Assembly: GCA_041395625.1 (NCBI GenBank)
Contig: JAWLAE010000003.1
Location: 186,001 to 250,000, forward strand
DNA: 64,000 bases
Direction: 5' to 3'
Source of the DNA: CADEED01 sp041395625
Lineage (GTDB): Bacteria; Pseudomonadota; Gammaproteobacteria; Steroidobacterales; Steroidobacteraceae
In this document: piece by piece, positions 25,867 to 35,829 of the stretch
Position numbering within the stretch: position 1 is the stretch's first letter
Layout: each line of letters opens with the position of its first letter
The notes under the pieces: generated by a model
Database searches by the model: none
The model's input: the letters and a program-made list of their open reading frames with translations, nothing else
Told to the model about the DNA's origin: nothing
Made by a program: the position numbers and the translations under genes

Positions 25867-26183
25867 CCGAAGCGATGCAGTCCAGGCGAGTTCAACTGGC
25901 TGACCGGCGCGGTGCACTGGTGCGCGAGGGCGCAACACTGCGCCGCGAGTTACGGCCGGCGATCGAGGGACTGACCTCTAAACTCACCTCGCGTCGCGGA
26001 TTCGGAACTGCCGCAAGGTTGTTCGCGAAAGATCCCGCTCGAGCAGGCCTGGTTGGTCTGGCGGCGTGGTCGGCACTGAGAGCACGTCGCTATCCCTGGA
26101 TGCAGATCGCGCGCTGGCTCGTTGCGGGTTTTCAGCTGGTGCGTCTGATCCGCGGGCAGCGCCCATTTTCGAAACGCATCTGA
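25863..26183 (+). CDS. YqjK-like protein
   Basis: A 106-aa basic protein with an Arg-rich N-terminal helix (RRVQLADRRGALVREGATLR) like YqjK, and a weakly hydrophobic C-terminal part (WMQIARWLVAGFQLVRLI). The start is TTG at 25863, overlapping the stop of the YqjE-like gene (TTGA); ATG at 25875 is an alternative. It is the third gene of the stress-type operon. Its role is unknown. Confidence 0.65.
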   Translation: MTEAMQSRRVQLADRRGALVREGATLRRELRPAIEGLTSKLTSRRGFGTAARLFAKDPARAGLVGLAAWSALRARRYPWMQIARWLVAGFQLVRLIRGQRPFSKRI

Positions 26184-26252
26184 AGGCGGGCTCGGCACGG
26201 TTGTGGGCGCCGCGGCAGCGATCGTCTACCGCACAATCGACTAACAACTGAC

Positions 26253-27389
26253 TCAAGCCTGCACCATCGCGGATTTCAAGGGCCATTGCAGAGCAATCGC
26301 ACCGATTCCTGCCAGCAAGACCACTAACGAGACGATGCCGCCCAGAACGGGTATCCGCGCGATCACGGTCACGACCAATACTGCCAGAATGGCCGTTAGC
26401 ACGCGCCAGCCTAGTCTATTGGCCTTCGTCGGTCGATAGCGATGCAGTGCTCCGTCGGCAAGAGCGATACATCCGGCAACGTAGCCCGCCAGCAACAACA
26501 CGAAATAGAGCCACAGAGTCAACAGCGCCAGCGGTATGCCGATGATCGTTATGGCCATGAAAACCACTGCGATCGGCACACAAACTAGTAGAATGAAACC
26601 GAGCAGCAGGCTGAACCCGGCGCGTGTGCGCGCTACCCGCGCGATGCTCGCCGACAGCCCCGGCAAACCCGCCACCAATACCGCCGCGAGCAACATAACG
26701 CCCAAAGTCCAGAGCAGCCCGACGCCGCGAGCCATCATGCGTCGATCGTCGTCGTCGAATCGAGTGAGCCTGGTCGGCATCGGCATGCGCTCCAGACCGC
26801 CGGCTACTTGCGCCGCGGGATCCTGCTTGGGCGCGTGACGACTGGCGTAACGCAGCTTGCCCGCGATGCGCGCATTGGGGCCCAATGTCAGTTCACCCGC
26901 GTTGGCGATGACATCGCCGTCCACAACTCCATCCAGCATCAGACGCCCGCCGGCCACCTGCAGATAGCCGCCGACGTTGCCGCGCAATTTGAGGTCGCCA
27001 CCGGTGACGCTCGCATTGCCCAGAATCCTGAAGTCGCGGTTGGTCTCGACCTGCCCGCCGGCGATGCGCGCGTTGCCGCCCACAGTTCCAGCCAGGTCGA
27101 GCTGCCCACCTGCAACGTAGGCGTCTTTTGCGATGTCGCCGGTCAGACGGAGCTTGCCGCCCGCGATTGCCGCGTCGCCGCCAACCGCAGCATTCACCTC
27201 CACTTCGCCACCGGCGGCTAACAAATCGCCCGTCACTGGTGTGTCCAGCCGAACGCTGGCGCCTGCCATGAAACGATCTGCCGCCAGATCAAGACGCACG
27301 ACACGGTCGCTCGCAGGATTGTCGCTGGCGAGCACAACACCGCAACTGACGACCGAGAGCCACGCAGCGAACCAGACTCGCGAATTCAT
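26253..27389 (-). CDS. Bactofilin-like beta-helix protein with C-terminal membrane domain
   Basis: A 378-aa protein with a signal peptide (FAAWLSVVSCGVVLAS), then about eight short repeats of the type VGGDAAIAGGKLRLTG between residues 45 and 190. These resemble the right-handed beta-helix of bactofilins and polymer-forming proteins, but here placed outside the membrane. The C-terminal half has four or five membrane segments (LLWTLGVMLLAAVLVAG, LGFILLVCVPIAVVFMAI, LLTLWLYFVLLLAGYVAG and others). I know of no assigned function for this architecture; a periplasmic scaffold is a guess. The DUF302 gene lies upstream on the same strand. Confidence 0.75.
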   Translation of the reverse strand: MNSRVWFAAWLSVVSCGVVLASDNPASDRVVRLDLAADRFMAGASVRLDTPVTGDLLAAGGEVEVNAAVGGDAAIAGGKLRLTGDIAKDAYVAGGQLDLAGTVGGNARIAGGQVETNRDFRILGNASVTGGDLKLRGNVGGYLQVAGGRLMLDGVVDGDVIANAGELTLGPNARIAGKLRYASRHAPKQDPAAQVAGGLERMPMPTRLTRFDDDDRRMMARGVGLLWTLGVMLLAAVLVAGLPGLSASIARVARTRAGFSLLLGFILLVCVPIAVVFMAITIIGIPLALLTLWLYFVLLLAGYVAGCIALADGALHRYRPTKANRLGWRVLTAILAVLVVTVIARIPVLGGIVSLVVLLAGIGAIALQWPLKSAMVQA

Positions 27390-27426
27390 ATCAGTACCCC
27401 CGATGACCGCGGATAAGAATGAGTTA

Positions 27427-27813
27427 CTACAGTTTGGCGATACAATCCTTGAGCAGATCGCGGACCTTGCCCGCCACCGGCTCGAGCGCCGGATTGTGCA
27501 CGGCTTGCATCGACGCGACCGGGTCGACCGCTGATACCTCGACGACGCCGTCGTCGAGCTGCTGCACGATTACGTTGCATGGCAACATCGTGCCGATCTT
27601 GTCCTCTGCCGAGAGTGCCTGATAGGCAAATTGCGGATTACAGGCACCCAGGATCCGGTACGGATGAAAGTCGACATCGAGCTTCTTCTTGAGAGTTGCA
27701 CTCACATCGATCTCTGTGAGAATGCCGAAGCCCAGCTTGCCAAGCTCCTGCGTAACGTGCGCGATCGCCGCTTCGAACGGCATGTCGAGCCTGCGGCTGA
27801 AGTGGTAGCTCAT
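27427..27813 (-). CDS. DUF302 domain protein
   Basis: A 128-aa cytoplasmic protein of the DUF302 family. Visible family features are FEAAIAHVTQELGKLGFGIL, ILGACNPQFAYQALSAED and LPCNVIVQQLDDGVVEVS. The function is unknown; in many bacteria DUF302 proteins sit near redox or metal genes. ATG 27813 gives the usual N-terminus (MSYHFSRRLDMPFE); the frame extends upstream to 27873 without a good start. Confidence 0.85.
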   Translation of the reverse strand: MSYHFSRRLDMPFEAAIAHVTQELGKLGFGILTEIDVSATLKKKLDVDFHPYRILGACNPQFAYQALSAEDKIGTMLPCNVIVQQLDDGVVEVSAVDPVASMQAVHNPALEPVAGKVRDLLKDCIAKL

Positions 27814-28128
27814 CGCGATATCCTCGATGCTTGCGCGGCATGCGTACGAACATCTCGCACCGCAACCGAGCATGTGCCTCGCAATCTAACATGTCATGGC
27901 GCCGCACCCCATACGCACATCCCTCAGTCCACGGCTTCACGGCCGCGCCAACGCACCATGGGCGCTGGAGCCGGCTAGCTCGAACCCTGGCCGAGAGCTC
28001 TCACGGCGAGTAGCATCGGCGCCCCGATTATTGCCGCGAACGCCGTGACGAGCGTATCCTGACCGTTCGACCTCGTGTCGTACCCACCGATATGAGTTTC
28101 AATGGTCTGCAGCGGGAGCGGCCGGCGC

Positions 28129-29763
28129 GTGATCGATCCGCAAGATTCAAGTAACGATTCGGTCGCAGCCGCGACGCAGTTACGTGCGATCCTCGACCAT
28201 GCGTTCGAATTCATCGGTATCATCGATGTCACCGGCAAGCTAATGGAAGTGAACGCTGCGGCGCTCAATTTCGTCGGCGTGTCGCGCAGCGAAGTTGTCG
28301 GTCGGCCATTCGTCGCAACGCCATGGTGGCGCTGGTCAGCCGCGCAACAGACGAAACTCGCCAACGGCATTGCGCAAGCCGCTCGCAACGAGTTCGTACG
28401 ATTCGAAGCGGAACATCGCGCTGCCGACGGCAGTATCGAGCCGATCGATTTCTCGCTCACTCCTGTTAGCGACCGTCATGGCAACGTTACGCATCTGGTC
28501 GTCGAGGGTCGCAGGATCGGTGAGCGCAAGCGTATCGAGAACACATTGCGGGCGCATACACAGGAACTCGAAGTCGCGAAAAATGCTGCGGAACGTGCCA
28601 ATCTGTCGAAATCAGAATTCCTGGCCGCTGCGAGTCATGATCTGCGCCAGCCGCTGCAGACGATCGCGCTCGTGCACGCAATCCTCCTGCGTATCGTCAA
28701 GGATCGAACCGCGGCGGATCAGCTGCAGTCACTCGCTGAAGCCATCCGCACGATGGAGAATCTGCTTTCGGCGCTGCTCGATATCAATCGGCTGGAGTCG
28801 GGGGCAATAGCGCCAACAGATCAAGTCTTCCCGCTCGAAAAGGTCCTCGCCCCGATCCGCTCGGATCTCGGGATCGCGGCGGCCGACAAGAAACTGAAGC
28901 TGGTCGTGCCGGTCTGCAAGGCAAGCGTCAGAACCGATCCGCGACTGTTCGATGTCATCTTGCGCAATCTGATCTCGAATGCCATCAAGTACACGCCATC
29001 TGGCATGGTCAAGCTGGATGCTACGATCGATGGCAAGCAGGTGCAGATCGCTGTGAGTGACACCGGAATAGGTATTCCCGCCTCGCACGCTGAGCGCATT
29101 TTCGAGGACTTCTATCAAGTAGGCAACCCGGCGCGCGACAAGGGGCGCGGTGTCGGTCTCGGGCTTGGTATCGTGCGCCGTTTGAGCGCTCTGCTGTCGT
29201 TGCCAATAAGGGTGCATTCCGAAGTGGGTCGCGGTAGTACGTTTTACGTGCAGGTGCCACTCGCAGAAGCAGAAACCGACAGCGCGCCAGCCACGATAAG
29301 CGACACGGCCAAGCAGCGCGCCCTGACCGCCCGCAGGGATCTGAACATACTGCACGTCGAAGATGATCCGGCCGTAGCGGCGGCACTGCGCGTGCTACTG
29401 GAGGTGGAAGGCTACCAGGTCACTCAGGCTGGCGCGGCGGACGAGGCGTTGCGACTGGTAGAAACAGAAGGTTTCCGACCGGACTTGATCATCACCGACT
29501 ACCAGCTTCCCCACGGTTGCACCGGCGATCAGGTAGTGACAAACATCTCGCGTATGCTCGGCCGACGTCCACCTTGCATACTACTGACAGGCGATATCGG
29601 CCGCGAGCACCGCGCAATGCTGGAGCAGGCTGTCGATCGAATCCTCGAAAAGCCGGCGGATGTCGAAGCCTTACTCGAAGCGATCGAAACCTTGTCGATG
29701 GCTGTCACCGCCGACAGCGCCAGCCGTTCCGATCAGGGTAGGTCGGTCGAGCCCATCAGATAG
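28129..29763 (+). CDS. Hybrid sensor: PAS, histidine kinase, receiver
   Basis: A 544-aa soluble hybrid kinase with no membrane segment. A PAS domain (about 18-140) is followed by an H-box SEFLAAASHDLRQPLQTIAL with His170, then ATPase motifs NAIKYTPSG, VSDTGIGIPA and RGVGLGLGIVRRLS. A C-terminal receiver has phospho-acceptor Asp457 in IITDYQLPHG and a conserved Lys in RILEKPAD. GTG at 28129 has GGGAG ten bases upstream; ATG at 28102 is the alternative and adds nine residues. The 3' end overlaps the convergent gltD by 31 bp. No output regulator is adjacent. Confidence 0.88.
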   Translation: MIDPQDSSNDSVAAATQLRAILDHAFEFIGIIDVTGKLMEVNAAALNFVGVSRSEVVGRPFVATPWWRWSAAQQTKLANGIAQAARNEFVRFEAEHRAADGSIEPIDFSLTPVSDRHGNVTHLVVEGRRIGERKRIENTLRAHTQELEVAKNAAERANLSKSEFLAAASHDLRQPLQTIALVHAILLRIVKDRTAADQLQSLAEAIRTMENLLSALLDINRLESGAIAPTDQVFPLEKVLAPIRSDLGIAAADKKLKLVVPVCKASVRTDPRLFDVILRNLISNAIKYTPSGMVKLDATIDGKQVQIAVSDTGIGIPASHAERIFEDFYQVGNPARDKGRGVGLGLGIVRRLSALLSLPIRVHSEVGRGSTFYVQVPLAEAETDSAPATISDTAKQRALTARRDLNILHVEDDPAVAAALRVLLEVEGYQVTQAGAADEALRLVETEGFRPDLIITDYQLPHGCTGDQVVTNISRMLGRRPPCILLTGDIGREHRAMLEQAVDRILEKPADVEALLEAIETLSMAVTADSASRSDQGRSVEPIR

Positions 29764-31217
29764 CGATCGCACTCACGCGCGGCGCCGCGACCCTCATTGA
29801 TGGCCCAGACAACCAGACTCTGGCCGCGACGGCAGTCGCCCGCAGCAAATACGCCTGGCTTGCTCGTGACATACAGTTCGTGCTCGGCGCGCACATTGCT
29901 GCGCTGGTCGCGCTCGACACCCAGCTCGGCGAGCAGCGGCTGCTCCGGGCCCAGGAATCCCATCGCCAGCAACACGAGCTGCGCCGGGTGCTCCTGCTCC
30001 GTACCGGCCCGCTCCACGGGCACGACACGCCCGTCTTCATACTTCTGCCACTGGATCTGCACGGTGACGACGCCTGTGAGCTCACCTGTTTTGTTGCCAA
30101 CGAGGCGTTTGATCGTCGTCAAATACTGACGTGGATCAGCGCCAAACTTGGCAGCCGCCTCTTCCTGACCGTAGTCCATCTTGTAGACGCGCGGCCATTC
30201 AGGCCAGGGATTGTCGTCCGACCGCTCGTGCGGCGGCATGCTGAGAATTTCCAGTTGCGTCAGCGTGCGGCAGCCCTGGCGCATCGCTGTACCGACACAG
30301 TCAGTGCCAGTGTCGCCACCACCTAACACGAACACATCCTTGCCGGCGGCATGGATGGGGCTAGCCTTCGGATCGCCCTGTAACAGAGCTGCGGTGCTGT
30401 CGGTGAGATAGTCCATCGCGAAGTGCACGCCTTTGAGATTGCGGCCTTCGACGTTCAGATCGCGCGGCAAGGTAGCGCCAGTGCAGACTATCATCGCGTC
30501 GTGATCACACAGCAGCAGCTGTGCTTCGACGTTCTCACCAACATGGGCATTGCACACGAACTGGACACCCTCCTTTTCGAGCAGACGGATCCGACGCGCC
30601 ACAACCGCATCTTTGTCGAGTTTCATGTTGGGGATGCCGTAAGTCAGCAGTCCACCCGGGCGCGGCGCACGCTCGTACACCGTCACCGTATGCCCGGCTT
30701 TATTGAGCTGTGCGGCGGCGGCCAGACCGGCAGGTCCTGAACCGATGACAGCGACCTTCTTGCCGGTGCGCGTGGCGGGCGGCTCGGGCAGCACCCAGCC
30801 CTGCTCGAAGCCTCGTTCGATGATCTCATTCTCGATATTCTTGATGGTCACCGGCGGCGTATTGATGCCGAGCACACACGAACCTTCGCAGGGCGCCGGG
30901 CAAACCCTCCCTGTGAACTCGGGAAAGTTGTTGGTCTTGTGCAGGCGCTCGAGCGCCTCGCGCCACAGGCCGCGATACACCAGATCGTTCCACTCTGGAA
31001 TCAGGTTGTTCACGGGGCAGCCCGAGGCGGCGCCATTGATGAGCTTGCCCGTGTGGCAGAACGGCACACCGCAATCCATGCAGCGCGCGCCCTGCTGCCG
31101 CAGGCGCTTCTCGTCCATGTCGTGATGGAACTCCTGCCAGTCCTTGACGCGCTCCACAGGCCCACGGTCGAGTGGCAACTCGCGCAGGTATTCGATGAAT
31201 CCAGTCGGCTTGCCCAT
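29733..31217 (-). CDS. gltD: Glutamate synthase small subunit
   Basis: The 494-aa beta subunit of NADPH-dependent glutamate synthase. It passes electrons from NADPH through FAD and iron-sulfur clusters to GltB. Cys motifs CMDCGVPFC and CPAPCEGSC lie in the N-terminal ferredoxin-like part; the FAD motif is VAVIGSGPAGLAAAAQL and the NADPH motif VFVLGGGDTGTDCVG. ATG 31217 lies 4 bp after the gltB stop; an in-frame start at 31232 would overlap gltB. The 3' end overlaps the hybrid kinase gene. Confidence 0.98.
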   Translation of the reverse strand: MGKPTGFIEYLRELPLDRGPVERVKDWQEFHHDMDEKRLRQQGARCMDCGVPFCHTGKLINGAASGCPVNNLIPEWNDLVYRGLWREALERLHKTNNFPEFTGRVCPAPCEGSCVLGINTPPVTIKNIENEIIERGFEQGWVLPEPPATRTGKKVAVIGSGPAGLAAAAQLNKAGHTVTVYERAPRPGGLLTYGIPNMKLDKDAVVARRIRLLEKEGVQFVCNAHVGENVEAQLLLCDHDAMIVCTGATLPRDLNVEGRNLKGVHFAMDYLTDSTAALLQGDPKASPIHAAGKDVFVLGGGDTGTDCVGTAMRQGCRTLTQLEILSMPPHERSDDNPWPEWPRVYKMDYGQEEAAAKFGADPRQYLTTIKRLVGNKTGELTGVVTVQIQWQKYEDGRVVPVERAGTEQEHPAQLVLLAMGFLGPEQPLLAELGVERDQRSNVRAEHELYVTSKPGVFAAGDCRRGQSLVVWAINEGRGAARECDRYLMGSTDLP

Positions 31218-31221
31218 GTCG

Positions 31222-34200
31222 TTAGTTTCCACCCACCCGCGCCAGATCCTGCGAGTTCTCCTCGAACGCGGCCATCACCGCCTCATCGCCCGACAAACCC
31301 TGCTCGTGCGCGCGCGTGAGACAGGCCCGCGCACGCCGATAGTCACGCGGCATGACCCGCAGGAACTTCGGCAGCTTGGTTTCCCACGCCGCAAGGATAC
31401 GCGCACCCAGCTTGCTGCCGGTGGCCGCCACGTGTCGTTCGATCAGCATCCGGACTGCATCTGCCTCCGCCGCATCGTCGATCCGTTCCACATCGACCAT
31501 CTGGGTATTGACGCGTGCACTGAACTCGTCTGCTTCATCAAGTACGTAAGCGATACCGCCCGACATACCAGCGGCAAAATTGCGTCCAGTCGCACCCAAC
31601 ACCACGACGCGACCACCGGTCATGTACTCGCACCCGTGGTCGCCGATCGCTTCGACCACCGCATCCACGCCGCTGTTGCGCACGGCAAAGCGCTCGCCCG
31701 CCGTACCGCAAACGAATACCTCGCCGCGTGTCGCGCCATAGAGGGCGACATTGCCGACTATCATATTGCGCTCGGCGGCGAAGGTGGCCCGCTCGTCCGG
31801 GAACACGGCCAACCGACCGCCCGACAGGCCCTTGCCAAAGTAGTCATTGGCATCGCCTTCCAACATGAAGGTCATCCCGGGCGGGATGAACGCACCGAAG
31901 CTCTGGCCTGCCGAACCTTTGAAATGGATCGACACCGTGTCATCCGGCAAACCTCTAGCGCCCCACTTGCGGGTGATTTCACTGCCAGTAATCGTGCCGA
32001 CCACCCGATTGACGTTGCGTACGTCGACTTCTGCCCGCACTTTCTCACCGCGTTCAATGGCTGGCTTGCAAAGCTCGAGCAGCGTCGTCACGTCGAGTGA
32101 TTTTTCGAGCCCGTGATCCTGCGGCATTTGCTGATGCCGACCGACATCCGGTCCTGCGTCCGGCGAGTAGAGAATCTCGCTGAAATCGAAACCGTGGGCT
32201 TTCCAGTGGTCGATCGCGGCGTGTGGCTCCAGCATATCCACGCGACCCACCATCTCATTGACCGTGCGGAAGCCCAGTTCGGCCATGATTTCGCGCAAGT
32301 GCTGGGCCACGAACCGCATGAAATTGACGACATGCTCTGGCTTGCCGGTGAACTTCTCACGCAGGCGCGGGTCCTGCGTGGCGACACCCGCCGGACAGGT
32401 GTTCAAGTGGCAGACCCGCATCATGATGCAGCCCGTGGCAACCAGCGGCGCAGTGGCAAAGCCGAATTCTTCGGCACCTAACAACGCTGCGATGGCGACA
32501 TCGCGACCGGTCTTCAGCTGGCCATCGGTCTCCACGACGATGCGGCTGCGCAGATTGTTGAGCACCAGCGTCTGGTGCGTCTCGGCGAGCCCGAGTTCCC
32601 AAGGCAATCCCGCATGGGTGATCGAGGTGAGCGGCGAGGCGCCCGTGCCGCCGTCGTAGCCACTGATCAACACCACGTCGGCATGCGCCTTGGCGACGCC
32701 GGCCGCAATGGTGCCAACGCCGAGTTCCGCTACCAGCTTCACGCTGACGCGCGCATCGCGATTGGCGTTCTTCAGGTCGTGAATGAGCTCAGCCAGGTCT
32801 TCGATCGAGTAGATATCATGATGCGGCGGCGGTGAAATGAGCCCGACGCCAGCCGTGGTACCGCGCGTCTTGGCGATCCAGGGATACACCTTTGAGCCTG
32901 GCAACTGCCCGCCCTCTCCCGGCTTCGCTCCCTGCGCCATCTTGATCTGCAGTTCTTGCGCATTGACGAGATACTCACTCGTAACGCCAAACCGACCCGA
33001 CGCCACCTGCTTGATGGCGGAGTTCTTCGAGTCGCCATTTGGCAATGGCGTGTAGCGCTCCGTGTCTTCGCCACCTTCACCCGTATTGCTCTTGCCGCCG
33101 AGACGGTTCATCGCGATCGCTAACGTTTCGTGGGCTTCCTTGCTGATCGAGCCGTACGACATCGCACCGGTCTTGAAGCGTTTGACGATGCTCTCCACCG
33201 GCTCGACTTCGTCGATGGGAATAGGCTCCGCAGCTTTCAGATCGAGCAGGCCCCGCAACGTCGACAGGTTCTTGGCGCGATCATCGACCAGCTCGGCGTA
33301 AGCCTTGTAGGTGCGATAGTTGCCGGTACGGACGGCCTTCTGCAGTCGATGGATCGATTCGGGATTGAACAGGTGGAACTCGCCGTCAGTGCGCCATTGA
33401 TACTGTCCACCTGACGCGAGCACATGCTGCGTGCGTCGTGGACTGTATGCCACGCGATGCCGCATCAGCGTTTCTTCCGCAATGACATCCATCCCGACGC
33501 CGCCGACTCGGGAAGCCGTGAGCGTGAAGTACTCGTCGATCACGTCCTGACGCAGACCTACGGCTTCGAATACCTGCGCGCCGTGATAACTCTGCACGGC
33601 AGAGATACCCATCTTCGACATCACTTTGACCACACCCTTGGTCGCAGCCTTCGCGTAGTTCTTGCAGGCCAGGTGATGTTCCACATTCGGCAGCAGATCA
33701 TCGCGAATCATGCCGTCCAGCGTTTCGAAGGCCAGATACGGGTTGATCACGCTGCAGCCATAGCCGATCAGGAGTGCGAAGTGATGCACCTCACGCGCCT
33801 CGCCGGTCTCCAGCACCAGACTGACGCGCATGCGCAAGCCTTCGCGGATCAGATAGTGATGCAGCGCCGACACGGCCAGCAATGACGGAATCGCCGCAAG
33901 ATGCTCGTTGACACCCCGATCCGAGATGATCAGAACATTGATCTCGCTCTCTTCGATCATGCGCCGCGCAGCCGCGCGCAGCTGCTCGATGGCCTGCACC
34001 AGACCCTCTTCGCCGCGATCGGCACGGAACAGGAGCCGCAAGGTACCGACGCGCAGACCCGGCAACGACAAGCGTCGGATCTTGGCGAACTCTTCGTTGG
34101 TGAGGATCGGGCCTTTCAGTTCGACGCGACGGCAGTCGGTGGGCTGAGGATCGAGCAAATTCCCCTCGGATCCAAGCCAGACGTCGGACGAAGTAACAAC

Positions 34201-35829
34201 CTCCTCACGAATCGAATCGATCGGTGGATTGGTGACCTGCGCGAACAACTGCTTGAAATAGTCATATAACAGTCGTGGCTTATTGGAGAGCGCTGCCAGG
34301 GGCGTATCGTTGCCCATCGACCCCACGCCTTCGACACCATTGCGCGCCATCGGCGTCATCAACAAACGCTGATCTTCGAAGGTGTAACCAAACGCAATCT
34401 GCCGTTGCAGCAACGTCTCCGGCTCCGGCATCGCATTCGGCGGCGCAGCCGGCAGGTCTTCGAGATGCACGAGGTGCTGCTCGAGCCAGTCACCGTAAGG
34501 TCGTTGCGTGACGAGCTGTCGCTTGATCTCATCGTCGTCGACGATGCGTCCTTCGTCGGTGTCGACCAGGAACATGCGGCCCGGCTGCAAGCGCCCTTTC
34601 TGCGCGATGCTCTCCGGCGGCAAGTCGAGCACGCCGGCTTCGGACGCCATCACCGCCAGACCATCATGCGTCACGTAATAGCGCCCCGGCCGCAAGCCAT
34701 TTCGATCGAGTACGGCGCCGATTTGCCGACCGTCGGTGAATGCGATGGCCGCTGGGCCATCCCACGGTTCCATCAGGCTGGAGTGGTACTGATAGAAGGC
34801 GCGCTTCGCCGGATCCATGTGTTCGTCCTTCGACCATGGCTCCGGAATCATCATCATGATCGCGTGCGCCATCGAGCGCCCAGACAACACCATCAACTCG
34901 AAGACATTGTCGAACATCGAGGAGTCCGACCCGTTCGGGTTGACGATCGGCGGGATCTTCTCGATGTCGTCCGCGAAAACTGGGGACTGGAACATCGCCT
35001 CTCGCGCGCGCATCCAGTTGATGTTGCCGCGTAGCGTATTGATCTCGCCGTTGTGCGCGATGTAGCGATAGGGATGGGCGCGATCCCAGCTCGGGAAGGT
35101 GTTAGTACTGAAGCGCGAATGCACCAGCGCCAGCGCCGTCTCCATCAGCGGATTGGAGAGATCGAGGAAATACTCGTCGAGCTGGCCGGTCGTGAGCATA
35201 CCCTTGTAGACCAGTGTCTTGTGGGACAGGCTCGTGACGTACCAATAGTCAGCGCCGCCGATGGTCGACACACGTATCTCGCTGTAGGCCCGTTTGCGGA
35301 TGACGTACAGCTTGCGCTCGAACTCCGCTTCGTCCCGCGTATCCCGACCGCGGCCAATGAAAACCTGCCGGATGAACGGCTCGCTCGATCTGGCCGTCTC
35401 ACCCAACATGGAATTGTTAGTGGGGACCGTGCGGGCGCCCAGCCACACCTGCCCTTCCGATTGCACCACGCGGGCAAACACTTCTTCGATGCGCCGACGC
35501 TGCGTGGCATTGCGTGGCGTGAAGATGAGGCCGGAGCCGTACTTGCCGGGCTCCGGCAGGCGAATACGCGCGTCCTTCAATGCCACTTCACGATTGAAGG
35601 CGTGCGGCATCTGCAGCAGTACACCGGCACCGTCCCCGGTATTCACCTCGCAGCCACAGGCACCGCGATGATCGAGGTTTTTCAGCACCTGGATGCCAGC
35701 CTGAAGAATCGCGTGGGATCTGCGGCCCTTGATGTCCACGACAAAGCCAAAGCCGCAGGCGTCCCGCTCGTTGCGGGGGTCATAGAGGCCTTGCCGAGGC
35801 GGTGGCCCCAGCCGTGGTGACGTACCCAT
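31222..35829 (-). CDS. gltB: Glutamate synthase large subunit
   Basis: The 1535-aa alpha subunit that makes two glutamates from glutamine and 2-oxoglutarate. The class II amidotransferase nucleophile is Cys25 in NERDACGFGFV, so a 24-residue propeptide would be removed. A central domain and the FMN synthase domain (KPGEGGQLPGSKV, GYDGGTGASPLTSI) follow, with cluster Cys residues in CIMMRVCHLNTCPAGV. The C-terminal GXGXG beta-helix (GGRVVVLGATGRNFAAGMSG region) is intact. It forms an operon with gltD. Two small inverted repeats lie upstream at 35878-35918. Confidence 0.98.
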   Translation of the reverse strand: MGTSPRLGPPPRQGLYDPRNERDACGFGFVVDIKGRRSHAILQAGIQVLKNLDHRGACGCEVNTGDGAGVLLQMPHAFNREVALKDARIRLPEPGKYGSGLIFTPRNATQRRRIEEVFARVVQSEGQVWLGARTVPTNNSMLGETARSSEPFIRQVFIGRGRDTRDEAEFERKLYVIRKRAYSEIRVSTIGGADYWYVTSLSHKTLVYKGMLTTGQLDEYFLDLSNPLMETALALVHSRFSTNTFPSWDRAHPYRYIAHNGEINTLRGNINWMRAREAMFQSPVFADDIEKIPPIVNPNGSDSSMFDNVFELMVLSGRSMAHAIMMMIPEPWSKDEHMDPAKRAFYQYHSSLMEPWDGPAAIAFTDGRQIGAVLDRNGLRPGRYYVTHDGLAVMASEAGVLDLPPESIAQKGRLQPGRMFLVDTDEGRIVDDDEIKRQLVTQRPYGDWLEQHLVHLEDLPAAPPNAMPEPETLLQRQIAFGYTFEDQRLLMTPMARNGVEGVGSMGNDTPLAALSNKPRLLYDYFKQLFAQVTNPPIDSIREEVVTSSDVWLGSEGNLLDPQPTDCRRVELKGPILTNEEFAKIRRLSLPGLRVGTLRLLFRADRGEEGLVQAIEQLRAAARRMIEESEINVLIISDRGVNEHLAAIPSLLAVSALHHYLIREGLRMRVSLVLETGEAREVHHFALLIGYGCSVINPYLAFETLDGMIRDDLLPNVEHHLACKNYAKAATKGVVKVMSKMGISAVQSYHGAQVFEAVGLRQDVIDEYFTLTASRVGGVGMDVIAEETLMRHRVAYSPRRTQHVLASGGQYQWRTDGEFHLFNPESIHRLQKAVRTGNYRTYKAYAELVDDRAKNLSTLRGLLDLKAAEPIPIDEVEPVESIVKRFKTGAMSYGSISKEAHETLAIAMNRLGGKSNTGEGGEDTERYTPLPNGDSKNSAIKQVASGRFGVTSEYLVNAQELQIKMAQGAKPGEGGQLPGSKVYPWIAKTRGTTAGVGLISPPPHHDIYSIEDLAELIHDLKNANRDARVSVKLVAELGVGTIAAGVAKAHADVVLISGYDGGTGASPLTSITHAGLPWELGLAETHQTLVLNNLRSRIVVETDGQLKTGRDVAIAALLGAEEFGFATAPLVATGCIMMRVCHLNTCPAGVATQDPRLREKFTGKPEHVVNFMRFVAQHLREIMAELGFRTVNEMVGRVDMLEPHAAIDHWKAHGFDFSEILYSPDAGPDVGRHQQMPQDHGLEKSLDVTTLLELCKPAIERGEKVRAEVDVRNVNRVVGTITGSEITRKWGARGLPDDTVSIHFKGSAGQSFGAFIPPGMTFMLEGDANDYFGKGLSGGRLAVFPDERATFAAERNMIVGNVALYGATRGEVFVCGTAGERFAVRNSGVDAVVEAIGDHGCEYMTGGRVVVLGATGRNFAAGMSGGIAYVLDEADEFSARVNTQMVDVERIDDAAEADAVRMLIERHVAATGSKLGARILAAWETKLPKFLRVMPRDYRRARACLTRAHEQGLSGDEAVMAAFEENSQDLARVGGN

